Assembly (NCBI GenBank): GCA_003712055.1
Contig: RHLJ01000006.1
Span: forward strand, 62,001 to 126,000
From: Balneola sp.
GTDB taxonomy: Bacteria; Bacteroidota; Rhodothermia; Balneolales; Balneolaceae
Reading direction: 5' to 3'
DNA: 64,000 nt
Shown: positions 18,897 through 28,565 of the stretch, piece by piece
Layout: every line of letters starts with the position of its first letter
Numbering within the stretch: the first letter of the stretch is position 1
Made by a program: the position numbers and the translations under genes
The notes under the pieces: generated by a model
What the model was told of the DNA's origin: nothing
Seen by the model: the letters and a program-made list of their open reading frames with translations, nothing else
Database searches by the model: none

Positions 18897-19955
18897 TTAA
18901 TTAGTGGGAAACCACACATAATCTCCAGATTTGTTGATGTAGCCATACTGTTCGGTTACTTCTTCATCTACCGTAACATAAATTACTACCCTGGCCAGGC
19001 CATTATAAAAAGCATCAACCTCATCGAATTTGGCTTCAGTGATTTTATTTCCTGAAAGATCTATAAAAGTCCATTTTCCGTTTTCAAGAATAGGAGCTCT
19101 TTCCTCAGTAAAAGGGCGAACTTCTTCGAATTGTTCAGTAATGGCAAAATTCCCGGATCTATCAATAAACCCAAATTGATTGCTATTTCTTCTGGCCGGA
19201 GCTAACCCATTCCCAAACCTGCCTGCACTAATGTATTGAGGTGAAATGACCACACTACCACCAGCATCAATAAAGCCCCAACGATCGCTGACCCTTACAG
19301 CTGCCAAGTTATCCGAAAATGGGAGGGCTTCTGAATACTTGAGATCAACTACGGTACTACCGCTTCGGTCTATATAGCCAAATAGTTCATCATCTCGAAC
19401 CAAAGCTCTTCCATTAGAAAATTCATTCTCATCAATATTATCTAAATCTTCAGGCATATTTACTGATTCAATTTTATCACCATCTTCATTGATATATAAA
19501 TATTCGGAGTAATCGAGACTTCTCACAAAGGCGCGTCCATCAGAGAAAGGATTGGATTCCCTGAAACGAGGATTAATAATGAAGTTTCCTTTTTTGTTGA
19601 TATACCCCCATCTGCCATTAACTCGAACAGCAGCTTTACCGTCGTAAAAAGGCTGGATATCCTGGAAATCTCCTTCAATAATGAAATCTCCATTTTTGTC
19701 CATGTATTTCCAACCCCAGCTTTCCCTCACAACAGCAAGACCATCGGAAAAGGGGTATGCATTTTGTAAGGTAGGCTCAATAACCATTGCTCCCTGATTA
19801 TTGATATATCCCCATTCCCCATCCACAAGAACCGGATAAAGTTTTACTACAACATCATCATTGTTATCGCCGCCACCGGTAATATTATCTACTATATCAC
19901 ATGAAGAGGCAAAAACAAGAAATAGGGCGCTTAAGTATATAAGTGAACGTTTCAT
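18897..19955 (-). CDS. WG-repeat lipoprotein, second copy
   Basis: A 352-residue lipoprotein (signal SLIYLSALFLVFASSC, lipidated Cys). After a Gly/Asp linker it consists of WG (KWG-type) repeats of about 45 residues, e.g. GEWGYINNQGAMVIEP, GRWGYINKKGNFIINP and DRWGFIDAGGSVVISP. The pattern alternates W/F-G-Y/F-I-D/N with F-S-x-G-L-A-x-V-R. It ends KSGDYVWFPTN, nearly identical in form to its neighbour's KSGEYVWYPTR, so the two are tandem duplicates. The start at 19955 is chosen because it gives the lipoprotein signal; earlier in-frame starts run into the upstream gene. Last gene of a four-gene operon, 10 bases after its neighbour. Function of WG repeats is unknown; binding or scaffolding is assumed. 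Confidence 0.85.
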   Translation of the reverse strand: MKRSLIYLSALFLVFASSCDIVDNITGGGDNNDDVVVKLYPVLVDGEWGYINNQGAMVIEPTLQNAYPFSDGLAVVRESWGWKYMDKNGDFIIEGDFQDIQPFYDGKAAVRVNGRWGYINKKGNFIINPRFRESNPFSDGRAFVRSLDYSEYLYINEDGDKIESVNMPEDLDNIDENEFSNGRALVRDDELFGYIDRSGSTVVDLKYSEALPFSDNLAAVRVSDRWGFIDAGGSVVISPQYISAGRFGNGLAPARRNSNQFGFIDRSGNFAITEQFEEVRPFTEERAPILENGKWTFIDLSGNKITEAKFDEVDAFYNGLARVVIYVTVDEEVTEQYGYINKSGDYVWFPTN

Positions 19956-19965
19956 AATTCTGTAT

Positions 19966-21003
19966 TTATCGAGTTGGGTACCAAACATATTCTCCTGATT
20001 TATCCACGTATCCATAGCGTGGGTTATCTTCACCAAATCGCACTCTCGCGATTCCATTAGTGAAGCTTTCTGCCTCATAAAAAGGCTCATTTATTGTTAT
20101 TAAACCGGAACTCCGGTTGATGTAGAACCAATCGCCACTAAGACGTACGGCACTCATGTTTTCGGAGAATGATTTTACCTCAGCAAATTGGAAAGGAATT
20201 ACAAGCTCTCCCTCATTATCAATAAAACCTATATAGTCTTCTTCCATAACCCAGGCCAGGCCTTGCGAGAATATTCCTGCCTGGGTATAAGTTGGAGTAA
20301 TTACCGGATTACCTGATTTATCAATATATCCCCATCCCTCGGTGGTTTGAACAGGGGCAAGTCCGTCAGAAAATTCCCCAGCCGAAGCTATCTGGAAATC
20401 TGGGTTTATAATTTCATTTCCGGATTTATCGATATATACCCATCCTTCAAAAGTTTCTACCGCAGCAACGTCTTCTGAAAAAACCTGGGCATCGCTAAAT
20501 CTAAGCTCAATGGCCGTTGAGCCATCGCTAGAAACATATCCCCATAAACCATCGGCACGAACAGCAGCTAAGCCCTCAGAAAAAGGCCCGGCAAAATCAA
20601 AGGAAGGAGAGATGGCGAAATCTCCGCTGGAATTGATAAACCCATAAGCTTGTCCGGGAAGTTGTGCAGGAGCTAGTTCTCCTGAAAAATTACCGGCGAC
20701 ACTAAATGATACCGGGATTGCAAGTTTTTTTGTCTCTTCGGATACATATCCCCATTGGGTTCCTTGACGAACAGCCGCAAAACCATCCGAGAACTCTCGG
20801 GCTTCATCATAATTGGGTTCAATAACAATATTGCCAGAGTTATTGATGTATCCCCATTGTCCGTTTAAAAGAATAGGGTGGAGGGTTTCTACTGTTTCAT
20901 TATCGTCTCCTCCCCCTATGCTGTCTACCACAGTACAATTTGAGAGAACAAATAAACTTATTAGAGAAAAAATAAGGGCGAGTGTTTGTAGCTTTTTTGA
21001 CAT
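19966..21003 (-). CDS. WG-repeat lipoprotein, first copy
   Basis: A 345-residue protein with lipoprotein signal (LALIFSLISLFVLSNC) followed by GGGDDNE-type linker and about eight WG repeats. Examples are GQWGYINNSGNIVIEP, DGLWGYVSSDGSTAIEL and EGWGYIDKSGNPVITP. It shares linker, repeat pattern and C-terminal KSGEYVW with the adjacent gene. It begins six bases after the stop of the DUF1501 gene, so it belongs to the same transcript. The protein should be anchored to the outer membrane, facing periplasm or outside. Role unknown; association with the DUF1501/DUF1800 pair is inferred from gene order only. Confidence 0.86.
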   Translation of the reverse strand: MSKKLQTLALIFSLISLFVLSNCTVVDSIGGGDDNETVETLHPILLNGQWGYINNSGNIVIEPNYDEAREFSDGFAAVRQGTQWGYVSEETKKLAIPVSFSVAGNFSGELAPAQLPGQAYGFINSSGDFAISPSFDFAGPFSEGLAAVRADGLWGYVSSDGSTAIELRFSDAQVFSEDVAAVETFEGWVYIDKSGNEIINPDFQIASAGEFSDGLAPVQTTEGWGYIDKSGNPVITPTYTQAGIFSQGLAWVMEEDYIGFIDNEGELVIPFQFAEVKSFSENMSAVRLSGDWFYINRSSGLITINEPFYEAESFTNGIARVRFGEDNPRYGYVDKSGEYVWYPTR

Positions 21004-21009
21004 GATTAG

Positions 21010-22650
21010 CTATTTAATGAGGGTCATTTTTTTGCTTTGGCTACCTGATGGAGTTTCAATACGGTACAGATAAACCCCACTGGTGAGAGCGCTGGCATCA
21101 AAACTGAGTGTGTGTTCTCCTGCAGGTAGTGTTCGATGAACCAGGGTTTGGACCAAGCTCCCCCTGGCATCGAACACTTTTAATGTGACCGGCTCCGATT
21201 TGGCCAGCACAAACGATATGTTAGTAGTTGGGTTAAATGGATTAGGATAATTCTGATGGAGGGTAAAGTTCCTGGCTTTACTTCCCGGCTCCGTATTGAC
21301 GGGCAGCTCATTCACAAATCCAAGATCCTGGAATTCGCCTTGTAATACGGTTTCTGTATCATCCACATCCAATCCAAACCACTTATTGAGGATAGTGGTA
21401 TATATAGAGCGGTAGTCGATACTAAATACCGGATCGCCGGAATTATCCAAATCGGTGAGATTAGCATGATCTCCATACAAACCACCGTTTACTGGTCCAA
21501 AAAGCATTACAGGTGCAGAAGAACCGTGATCGGTACCTTGAGATGAGTTTTCATCCAGTGTTCTTCCGAATTCAGAGAACGTCATAGTTAAAGCTCGATC
21601 CTGAAGTTCGTCGGCTGCCAGGTCTTCATAAAAGGCATTCACAGAATTAGCGATATCAGCTAATAAGCCTGCATGCCCACCTTCGGTTCCTCCCTGATTA
21701 TTATGAGTATCGAAACCTCCTTTAGAGACAAGGAATACTTTGGTTTGCAGACCACCTCGAATCAAACGGGCAACAACCGAGAGACTATTTGCTAATCCTG
21801 AATTAGGATATTCAACAAGGTTAGTTGAAGCATCGGCAGCAGATTGGATAGCTTCAAGATACCGGAAGGACGAGTTTGCAATCTTTCGCGCGAAGGAAAG
21901 AGATCGGCCGAATTCGTTTTCAGGAACATTTTCTTCGCTATAAAACCCTCCTTGTTCCAGGAATTGAGCAAATTGACTTGCGCCTCCAAAAGTTACTCCT
22001 AGGTTCCCGAATTCGCTCTGGAATAATGTAGCGGATCCTCCAATTCGTACTCCTAAAGGATACTCAGGAGGGCTTAGGATAAAGCTTGGATTATCTTCCA
22101 CCAGAAAACGTCCGGCCCAACCAGTACCAAGATTCTGATCTTCATCACTGGCTGAGGTCCATATATCCGTAGAGCGGGCATGAGAACGATTCGGGTTTTG
22201 ATAGCCTACATTATGGATTACAGACATATTTCCATTATCCCAAACTGGTTGTAGCGCTGCCATAGCAGGATGCATCCCAATGTCGTCACTTAGAAGAATC
22301 GACTGTTCTTTAGTAATAGCTATGGTTGGGCGTTTTTGAAAATAGACATCATTTTCTACAGGAATGATGGTATTTAAACCATCATTACCTCCACCTAGCT
22401 GGATAAGTATTAATACCCGATCGTTGTTGGCAGCTACCAGGCGGTTTAGGAATTTAGTCCTCGCCATGGCATTAACAGATAATCCACCAAGCATAAAACC
22501 AGAACCTAAAGCCCCAATTCCAAGGGTGCTTAAGAAACTTCTTCTGGTCCATGACTGGTGGTCTTGTTCATGGGCCTGCCCATGCTCAAGACTGCTTCCA
22601 TGACGATTAGAGATAGTTTTCTTGTTAGAATGATTGTGATGATTACACAT
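21010..22650 (-). CDS. DUF1501 protein with Tat signal and T9SS sorting domain
   Basis: A 546-residue protein. The N-terminus is His-rich (seven His in the first 31 residues). A twin-arginine motif TRRSFLS at residues 35-41 and a hydrophobic GIGALGSGFMLGGLSVNAMA follow. The DUF1501 domain (alkaline-phosphatase-like fold) shows LIQLGGGNDGLNTIIP, NVGYQNPNRSHARS, SKGGFDTHNNQGG and TFSEFGRTLDENSSQGTDHG. The last 85 residues are a T9SS type-A sorting domain (FTLHQNYPNPFNPTTNISF ... SQSKKMTLIK). Export therefore appears to be Tat across the inner membrane, then T9SS across the outer. DUF1501 and DUF1800 genes are habitual neighbours. Spacing to the DUF1800 gene is 12 bases. Activity is unknown. Confidence 0.88.
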   Translation of the reverse strand: MCNHHNHSNKKTISNRHGSSLEHGQAHEQDHQSWTRRSFLSTLGIGALGSGFMLGGLSVNAMARTKFLNRLVAANNDRVLILIQLGGGNDGLNTIIPVENDVYFQKRPTIAITKEQSILLSDDIGMHPAMAALQPVWDNGNMSVIHNVGYQNPNRSHARSTDIWTSASDEDQNLGTGWAGRFLVEDNPSFILSPPEYPLGVRIGGSATLFQSEFGNLGVTFGGASQFAQFLEQGGFYSEENVPENEFGRSLSFARKIANSSFRYLEAIQSAADASTNLVEYPNSGLANSLSVVARLIRGGLQTKVFLVSKGGFDTHNNQGGTEGGHAGLLADIANSVNAFYEDLAADELQDRALTMTFSEFGRTLDENSSQGTDHGSSAPVMLFGPVNGGLYGDHANLTDLDNSGDPVFSIDYRSIYTTILNKWFGLDVDDTETVLQGEFQDLGFVNELPVNTEPGSKARNFTLHQNYPNPFNPTTNISFVLAKSEPVTLKVFDARGSLVQTLVHRTLPAGEHTLSFDASALTSGVYLYRIETPSGSQSKKMTLIK

Positions 22651-22662
22651 AATTAGTCTCCC

Positions 22663-24243
22663 TTAAATAAGCTGGTATGCTGGTAATTGAATGAGATATG
22701 AGATGTACAGCCGTAGATTTTCGGCAAATGTATCTTCATAGAAGAGATTATCATCGGCATCAGAATTAGCCGTCCATTCATACCAGGGAATATCTCCCAG
22801 CAGAATTTTAGAGAGGTTTATTTTGTAATCAGGAAACCCGGATACATCAGGTGCCAAATCAGGGTTCCCTGCAAAATCTTCTTCCACTTCCCGTATTCCA
22901 ACCTGATCTAGTGGGAGCGAAAGCAGGTGTTCTGCAATATCTTCCGCAACACTAAAAGGGTTGGATGGGTCCGAGACTTTTTCAGCGATTCGAATGGGAT
23001 CGTAAAGGTCTCCACCACCATCATATCCATAAACCAGGTCAGTAAGATTATCCCATCTTGAGGGCATCAGATTAGTATTAAGCCAGGTGTAATGCCCAGG
23101 GGTACCATCTGAATCAGGCGGATTATATCCGGACCAACCAAAAACAGTTTCGGGGCGGAGCAGCTCTTCATTAAGCTCCTGCATCCTGACTCTTATATAC
23201 TCTTTAATTTCAGAAGTAGGAGCTATTTCGAGTTGCCGAAGAAAGCTGATGAATATTTCAATAGGGCTCTTAATCCTTGAACCCATAAACCTTTCATCGT
23301 AAAAATGAGTGCTGCTAAGAAGGTTTTTGAGAACATCTGCAATGTTGAAGTCTACACTTAAACAATAATCAGCAAGTTCCTGAATAGCATCATTATCAGG
23401 TTCAGCACTAACAAAAAAGACGTATAGTTTTCTGCTTATGAACCAGGCCACTTCTGCTGGCTTTTGATCAAAAATCAGATCAATAACTCCATCTAAATCG
23501 AAAGAGTCGGTCTGTTCAAGTATGCTCTTCGACCCGGTATCATAACGGCTATCATCAAAATATCCTGATAGGGTGGCATCGTTCACTCTCCAGCCGGTAA
23601 CAGCTCTGGCTACTTCGGCTACATCGTTTTCAGAATAATTATCATTCTCGTCTTTGTCTTTTGGCCCAAGAGTAAATAGCTCCAGTAATTCTCGCGCAAA
23701 ATCCTCATTAGGTTGACCTGCACTATTGTTGTAGTTATTCAGGTAATAGACCATTGCAGAGTTTTTACTCACAAGACGAACAAGTTCCTTGTAATCGCCA
23801 AAGCCGTGTGTTTGTAGCAACTTCATGTATTTGTACATATGGCTACTGTAGCTGTTGGGAGCTTTACCAGGCAGGTCGTTCATATTTTGGTAAGACACAG
23901 CAAAATGATTACTCCAAAAAAGCATCATTCGCTCCATGAGCCCACCATTATACATGCGATCCATCCAGCGAAACTGAATATCATATATATCCAAAATATC
24001 CCCTGAGTTTCCTGAGTTATACCAGGAAGGATCATCCGGAAGGATAGCGGAAGCGGCTTCATCAACAATAGTATCAACCGCAGCTGATGCCGAGCCAAGC
24101 GCTCGAAGCCGGTTTAAATCACTTATTTTGTTACCAAAATGAGTTCGTCTTGTTAGATGGGCGGCCTGTGCTTTTCCCCAGGTTCCATTATAAGTCTCCA
24201 GACTTGATGAATTAGCTCTGATTGAGAGAGAAGGAGAATTCAT
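22663..24243 (-). CDS. DUF1800-family protein
   Basis: A 526-residue protein with DUF1800 hallmarks: HLTRRTHFG near the N-terminus, MERMMLFWSNHFAVSYQNM, NEDFARELLELFTLG, ENDVAEVARAVTGW and, in the C-terminal half, SPIEIFISFLRQLE, VFGWSGYNPPDSDGTPGHYTW. Function is not known for the family. Its gene typically sits beside a DUF1501 gene, as here. No signal peptide or T9SS tail is evident, so location is unclear (cytoplasmic, or exported in complex with the Tat substrate next door, which is speculation). It heads the operon and is divergent from the DUF3857 cluster across a 198-base region. Confidence 0.88.
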   Translation of the reverse strand: MNSPSLSIRANSSSLETYNGTWGKAQAAHLTRRTHFGNKISDLNRLRALGSASAAVDTIVDEAASAILPDDPSWYNSGNSGDILDIYDIQFRWMDRMYNGGLMERMMLFWSNHFAVSYQNMNDLPGKAPNSYSSHMYKYMKLLQTHGFGDYKELVRLVSKNSAMVYYLNNYNNSAGQPNEDFARELLELFTLGPKDKDENDNYSENDVAEVARAVTGWRVNDATLSGYFDDSRYDTGSKSILEQTDSFDLDGVIDLIFDQKPAEVAWFISRKLYVFFVSAEPDNDAIQELADYCLSVDFNIADVLKNLLSSTHFYDERFMGSRIKSPIEIFISFLRQLEIAPTSEIKEYIRVRMQELNEELLRPETVFGWSGYNPPDSDGTPGHYTWLNTNLMPSRWDNLTDLVYGYDGGGDLYDPIRIAEKVSDPSNPFSVAEDIAEHLLSLPLDQVGIREVEEDFAGNPDLAPDVSGFPDYKINLSKILLGDIPWYEWTANSDADDNLFYEDTFAENLRLYISYLIQLPAYQLI

Positions 24244-24441
24244 AATACTGCTTTAAAATTTGAATTCTTGTTGCATAGAATGTCAGTAAGAGGGCTGACT
24301 ATAGTTAGGTGTTACATTAAATGTTAATAGTTCTAGTTAAGTTTCTGGGAAAGGTTCCCGTAATTTTGAGGGAAATCATTTCTCTTGGATTGCATAATAT
24401 TTTAGGAGAGAGATAGTTTACTGTGAGTGTTATAAGTATTT

Positions 24442-26424
24442 ATGAAATCAAAAAAGCTACTAACTATAATAGCCTTGTTACTGATATCTGGAGAGGTACA
24501 TTCACAGGTTCGCGAATTCGGTGATATTTCCCGTGAAAATCTGGAGATGCTAATTTTTGATAAGGATTCAGCTGCAGATGCGGTGGTACTTTTTGCGTTA
24601 GGAGAATCTAATATTGTGTTTAGGAGGGGCGAGTTTACTCTCAAGGTTAGCATACATGAGCGGATTAAAGTGCTTACCGATGAAGGAGAGAACTTTGGAA
24701 ATATCTCAATCCTGTTTTGGAATAATTGGTCAGATTTTCCTCAAGAGATAAAAAATTTGAGAACAGCGAGTTATACACTAGATGAGACCGGGGCAGTTAT
24801 TACGAGAGAGATTCCAAGAGAGGCTTACTTTGAGGAAAGAATATCAAATCATATTTCAGAGCTATCGGTCTCAATTTCAGATCTAAAAAAGGGAGACATA
24901 TTTGAATATTCCTATGAAATTTATTCTGATACCCCCTGGGATATTTTGGATTGGTTCTTTCAGGATTCTATTCCGGTGAAGTGGAGTGAATATCGAATTC
25001 GAGTTCCGGATTGGCTTACACTATCTACGATTAAAAAAGGATTTCAGGAATATCATATTAATACAAAAGAATCTTATTCAGAATATGTGTCATTTGAAAA
25101 CCTGGAAATGCTTCAAGTGCAGGGTAGCGATTACAGATTTGTAATGAAAGATCTCGAAGCTTTTGAAGAGGAACCTTTTATGAAGATAGCAAATGACTAT
25201 TTACCTCAAATAAGGTATCAACCTGTTTCAATAGAGTTTTCGGAGAGATTCTATCAGAATTTCACAAGTTCATGGGAAGAATTTATAAACGAAATGTTAG
25301 GTGATGAGGATTTTGGTAAAAGATTGAATGGCAAATGGGTTAGAAAAGAAATACCGGGTATTGTTGATGACTCAGATTCTGATCTCGAAAAGATGATTAA
25401 AGTCTATAACCATATTTCAAATATGATAGATTGGAATGAAGAGTATAGCCTTTGGTCAGATAGGAAACCAGAAGATGTGTACGAAGAGGGGACCGGGAAT
25501 GGGACAGCGATAAATCTAATATTGGTTGATTTTCTAAGGGCTGTCGGATTAGAAGCCCATCCTGTTTTATTAAGTACACGTTTTAACGGAGAGGTAATCC
25601 ACCAATTTCCGGGCTTTGATCAATTTAACCACACTATAGCTTATGCAGAAGTTGATGGAGAATCCTATCTACTGGATGCAAGAGATCAAAATTTGCCCTA
25701 TAACTTACTGCCTCTGGATGTGATTGGTGGAAAGGCATTGCTACTTCATCCATTAGAAGAACGTTGGATTACACTAGACAATAGAATCGTTTCGAGTGAG
25801 GATGTTAAAATTGATGTACAAGTCTCAGAAAGTAGCGTACGGGGTAATCTTAGGCTATCAAATAAAGGGTATTTCGCTTATATCCGGAGAAACCAGCTTG
25901 ACTATAGAGATCTTACAAAAAGTGTAGAGGATGAAATATTCAAGACACCGGGCAACTACCTGATTGATTCGGTAAGGATAACGAAAGATAAACTGGATGG
26001 GGCGTTTGACCTTGATATTGATTTTCGCCTTGATAAGAATGTGGATGCTGATGTGCTTTATATCAATCCAATGATTATTGGTGGGTGGGATAATCCATTT
26101 AAGAAAAATGACAGATCTTTTCCTGTGGATTACAACTTTCCATTTTCGAAAAACCTTATCTATACATTTACAATCCCGGATGGATGGGGTATTGATACAC
26201 TACCTCAATCGGTTGCGCACACATTACCAGATAACGCAGGAGAATACCGTAGATTAATACAAGTGAATGGAAATACTATAATAGTGAACAATACCTTTTA
26301 CATTAAAAAGTATCGCTTTGTGCCAGAAGAATATGACGAACTAAAAGAAATGTACGATTACATGACTGCAGCACTTGATGAAGGTATTGTTCTGAAGAAA
26401 CAAGAAAGGGAGTTACGAGAATAA
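24442..26424 (+). CDS. DUF3857/transglutaminase-like secreted protein, catalytic Cys replaced by Gly
   Basis: A 660-residue protein with signal peptide (LLTIIALLLISGEVHSQ), DUF3857 domain, transglutaminase-like core and a beta-rich C-terminal domain. In the core the Cys position is Gly354 (GNGTAIN), while His397 (FNHTIA) and Asp412 (LLDARD) of the triad are kept. Loss of the nucleophile predicts no transglutaminase or protease activity of the usual kind. It is a close tandem paralogue of the next gene, with near-identical stretches such as VYEEGTGNG and YINPMIIGGWDNPFKK. No Shine-Dalgarno is evident at the ATG. Role unknown. Confidence 0.84.
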   Translation: MKSKKLLTIIALLLISGEVHSQVREFGDISRENLEMLIFDKDSAADAVVLFALGESNIVFRRGEFTLKVSIHERIKVLTDEGENFGNISILFWNNWSDFPQEIKNLRTASYTLDETGAVITREIPREAYFEERISNHISELSVSISDLKKGDIFEYSYEIYSDTPWDILDWFFQDSIPVKWSEYRIRVPDWLTLSTIKKGFQEYHINTKESYSEYVSFENLEMLQVQGSDYRFVMKDLEAFEEEPFMKIANDYLPQIRYQPVSIEFSERFYQNFTSSWEEFINEMLGDEDFGKRLNGKWVRKEIPGIVDDSDSDLEKMIKVYNHISNMIDWNEEYSLWSDRKPEDVYEEGTGNGTAINLILVDFLRAVGLEAHPVLLSTRFNGEVIHQFPGFDQFNHTIAYAEVDGESYLLDARDQNLPYNLLPLDVIGGKALLLHPLEERWITLDNRIVSSEDVKIDVQVSESSVRGNLRLSNKGYFAYIRRNQLDYRDLTKSVEDEIFKTPGNYLIDSVRITKDKLDGAFDLDIDFRLDKNVDADVLYINPMIIGGWDNPFKKNDRSFPVDYNFPFSKNLIYTFTIPDGWGIDTLPQSVAHTLPDNAGEYRRLIQVNGNTIIVNNTFYIKKYRFVPEEYDELKEMYDYMTAALDEGIVLKKQERELRE

Positions 26425-26579
26425 TCTCGATAGATTATTTCTTAAGAGTCTGCTAAAATCTTATTCATCTGGTTTGATGCAATAGAAAAGTTCCTTTAAT
26501 TTCATCATTATTTTTTCTGGGATTTAGGCTGGTACCTACGAAAAGTGCTTTCTTTTTAATGAATACAAGGGCTTAAAAA

Positions 26580-28565
26580 ATGTATCGACTACTACTAACT
26601 TCTCTATTTCTACTCTATGTAACTAACCTGTATTCTCAAACATTTAAGTTTGGTGATATTCCTCAAGAACATCTTGAGATGGAGGTTTACGATAAGGACT
26701 CAACCGCAAGTGCAGTTATCCTCTTTTCAAACGGGGAAACGGATTTAACATACCGGAATGAGGAATTCATGCTCACTATTAAAAGGCATGTACGAATAAA
26801 AATTTTAACGGATGAAGGGCTTGATGAGGGAGATATTTCCATTCGATTCAGGAACAAAAATTCAAGCAGTCCCGAAGAGATAAACAATATAAAAGCGACG
26901 AGCTACTTTTTAGATGAAAATGGAAAGTTGAATAAAGAAAATATAGGTCGAAGAGACCGCTTCACAGAAGAACTTTCAGAATATGCTTCCGCCGTAAAGT
27001 TTACCATGCCGAATTTGAGAAAGGGAAGTGTTTTTGAGTACTCCTATGAATTGGTATCTAATAATCCGTTGAATTTTCCGGATTGGGTATTTCAGGGTGA
27101 TATTCCGGTGATGTGGAGTGAGTACACAGCCAAAATACCCGAATGGTTCAGTTTTTTAACGGTGAGCCGTGGTTTTCATAGGTATGCTGTGAATGAGCAA
27201 AAAACATACAATGATTACTTTTCTCTGCGCAGTATTTATATGGGTGATACTTCAGAGCGAATCGAATTTAAAGGGACAGAATACAGATATGCAATGAAGG
27301 ATCTTCCGGCCATTAAGAGTGAACCATATATGAAGACTTCGTTGGATTATTTGTCTCACATCAGGTATAAGCTTGCTTCCATTCAAATGCCAAATTCCAT
27401 GGTCGACAATTACATGACTTCATGGAGAGGGTTAGTAAATGGTATGTTAGAAAACGGTGATTATGGGAGAAGATTAAACGGTAGATGGGTTGGAAGAGAA
27501 GTTGCCGGACTTGTTGACGACGCAGATTCTGATCTCCATAAGATGGTTAAAGTATATAATCATGTTTCTAGCGTGATGGATTGGAACGAAAATTATGGAC
27601 TTTGGCCGAATAAGAAACTAGAAGATGTATATGAAGAGGGTACTGGGAATGGGGCAGCGATAAATCTAGTACTTGTAGATTTTTTAAGAGCTGTTGGATT
27701 AGAAGCGCACCCTGTTATGATTAGTACACGTTCTCATGGAGAGGTTATTAGGACATTTCCAGGTTCTATTCAATTCAATCATACCATTGTATATGCTGAG
27801 GTAGATGGAATCTATCATTTACTGGACGCTAAGGATGATTACCTGCCCTATAATTTATTACACCCGGAAGATCTCAACGGAGAGGGGTTGCTTGTTTATC
27901 CTAATGAAGAGCTATGGGTTCCGATAGATAATAAATCTACTTCCAGTGAAGTGTGCAGAGTTAACGTTCAAATCACAGATAGCGGGATTAAAGGATCTCT
28001 CAAGCTTACCAACAAAGGGTATTTCGCATATAATCGCAGGCAACAGATCGACTATGAAGAGTTAGAGAAAAGTGTGAAGCAGGAAATACTCGGAGCCCCC
28101 GATAGTTACATGATTGATTCGGTAAGTATATCAAAAGATGTTCTGGATGAGTCTTTTGACCTGGAAGTTGATTTTCGCATTGATAAGAATATGCACGTTG
28201 ATGTACTCTATATCAATCCAATGGTTATTGGTGGGCGTGAAAATCCATTTAAGAAAGAAGACAGATCATTTCCTGTAGATTATAATTATCCCTTTTCTGA
28301 AAATTTAGTGTACTCAATGACTCTTCCTGAAGGATGGGTCGTGGATGAGTTACCACAATCAGTAGTGCACCGACTTCCGGATAACACCGCTGAGTTCAGA
28401 CGACTTATCCAAGCCAATGGAAATACTATCATGATGAATTACATTTTCAGGATTAAGAAATATCGCTTCATGCCCGGTGAGTACGACGAATTGAAAAAAA
28501 TGTACGATCAGATGACTGCGATGCTGGATGCAAACATTGTGTTAAAAAAGCAGACCAATGAATAA
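26580..28565 (+). CDS. DUF3857/transglutaminase-like secreted protein, tandem paralogue
   Basis: A 661-residue protein with signal peptide (LLLTSLFLLYVTNLYSQ) and the same domain order as the preceding gene. The catalytic Cys position is Gly358 (GNGAAIN); His401 and Asp416 are retained. Similarity to the upstream paralogue runs over the whole length, including RLNGRWVGREVAGLVDDADS versus RLNGKWVRKEIPGIVDDSDS, so this is a recent tandem duplication that diverged. Its last bases overlap the start of the next gene by eight, indicating co-translation. A sequence AAAAGTGCTTTC lies 28-39 bases before the ATG (see the amt/glutamine synthetase motif). Confidence 0.84.
   Translation: MYRLLLTSLFLLYVTNLYSQTFKFGDIPQEHLEMEVYDKDSTASAVILFSNGETDLTYRNEEFMLTIKRHVRIKILTDEGLDEGDISIRFRNKNSSSPEEINNIKATSYFLDENGKLNKENIGRRDRFTEELSEYASAVKFTMPNLRKGSVFEYSYELVSNNPLNFPDWVFQGDIPVMWSEYTAKIPEWFSFLTVSRGFHRYAVNEQKTYNDYFSLRSIYMGDTSERIEFKGTEYRYAMKDLPAIKSEPYMKTSLDYLSHIRYKLASIQMPNSMVDNYMTSWRGLVNGMLENGDYGRRLNGRWVGREVAGLVDDADSDLHKMVKVYNHVSSVMDWNENYGLWPNKKLEDVYEEGTGNGAAINLVLVDFLRAVGLEAHPVMISTRSHGEVIRTFPGSIQFNHTIVYAEVDGIYHLLDAKDDYLPYNLLHPEDLNGEGLLVYPNEELWVPIDNKSTSSEVCRVNVQITDSGIKGSLKLTNKGYFAYNRRQQIDYEELEKSVKQEILGAPDSYMIDSVSISKDVLDESFDLEVDFRIDKNMHVDVLYINPMVIGGRENPFKKEDRSFPVDYNYPFSENLVYSMTLPEGWVVDELPQSVVHRLPDNTAEFRRLIQANGNTIMMNYIFRIKKYRFMPGEYDELKKMYDQMTAMLDANIVLKKQTNE

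Noticed and set aside
19956-20090. Longer N-terminus of the second WG-repeat lipoprotein
   Set aside because: It overlaps the upstream gene and would hide the lipoprotein signal that starts at 19955.
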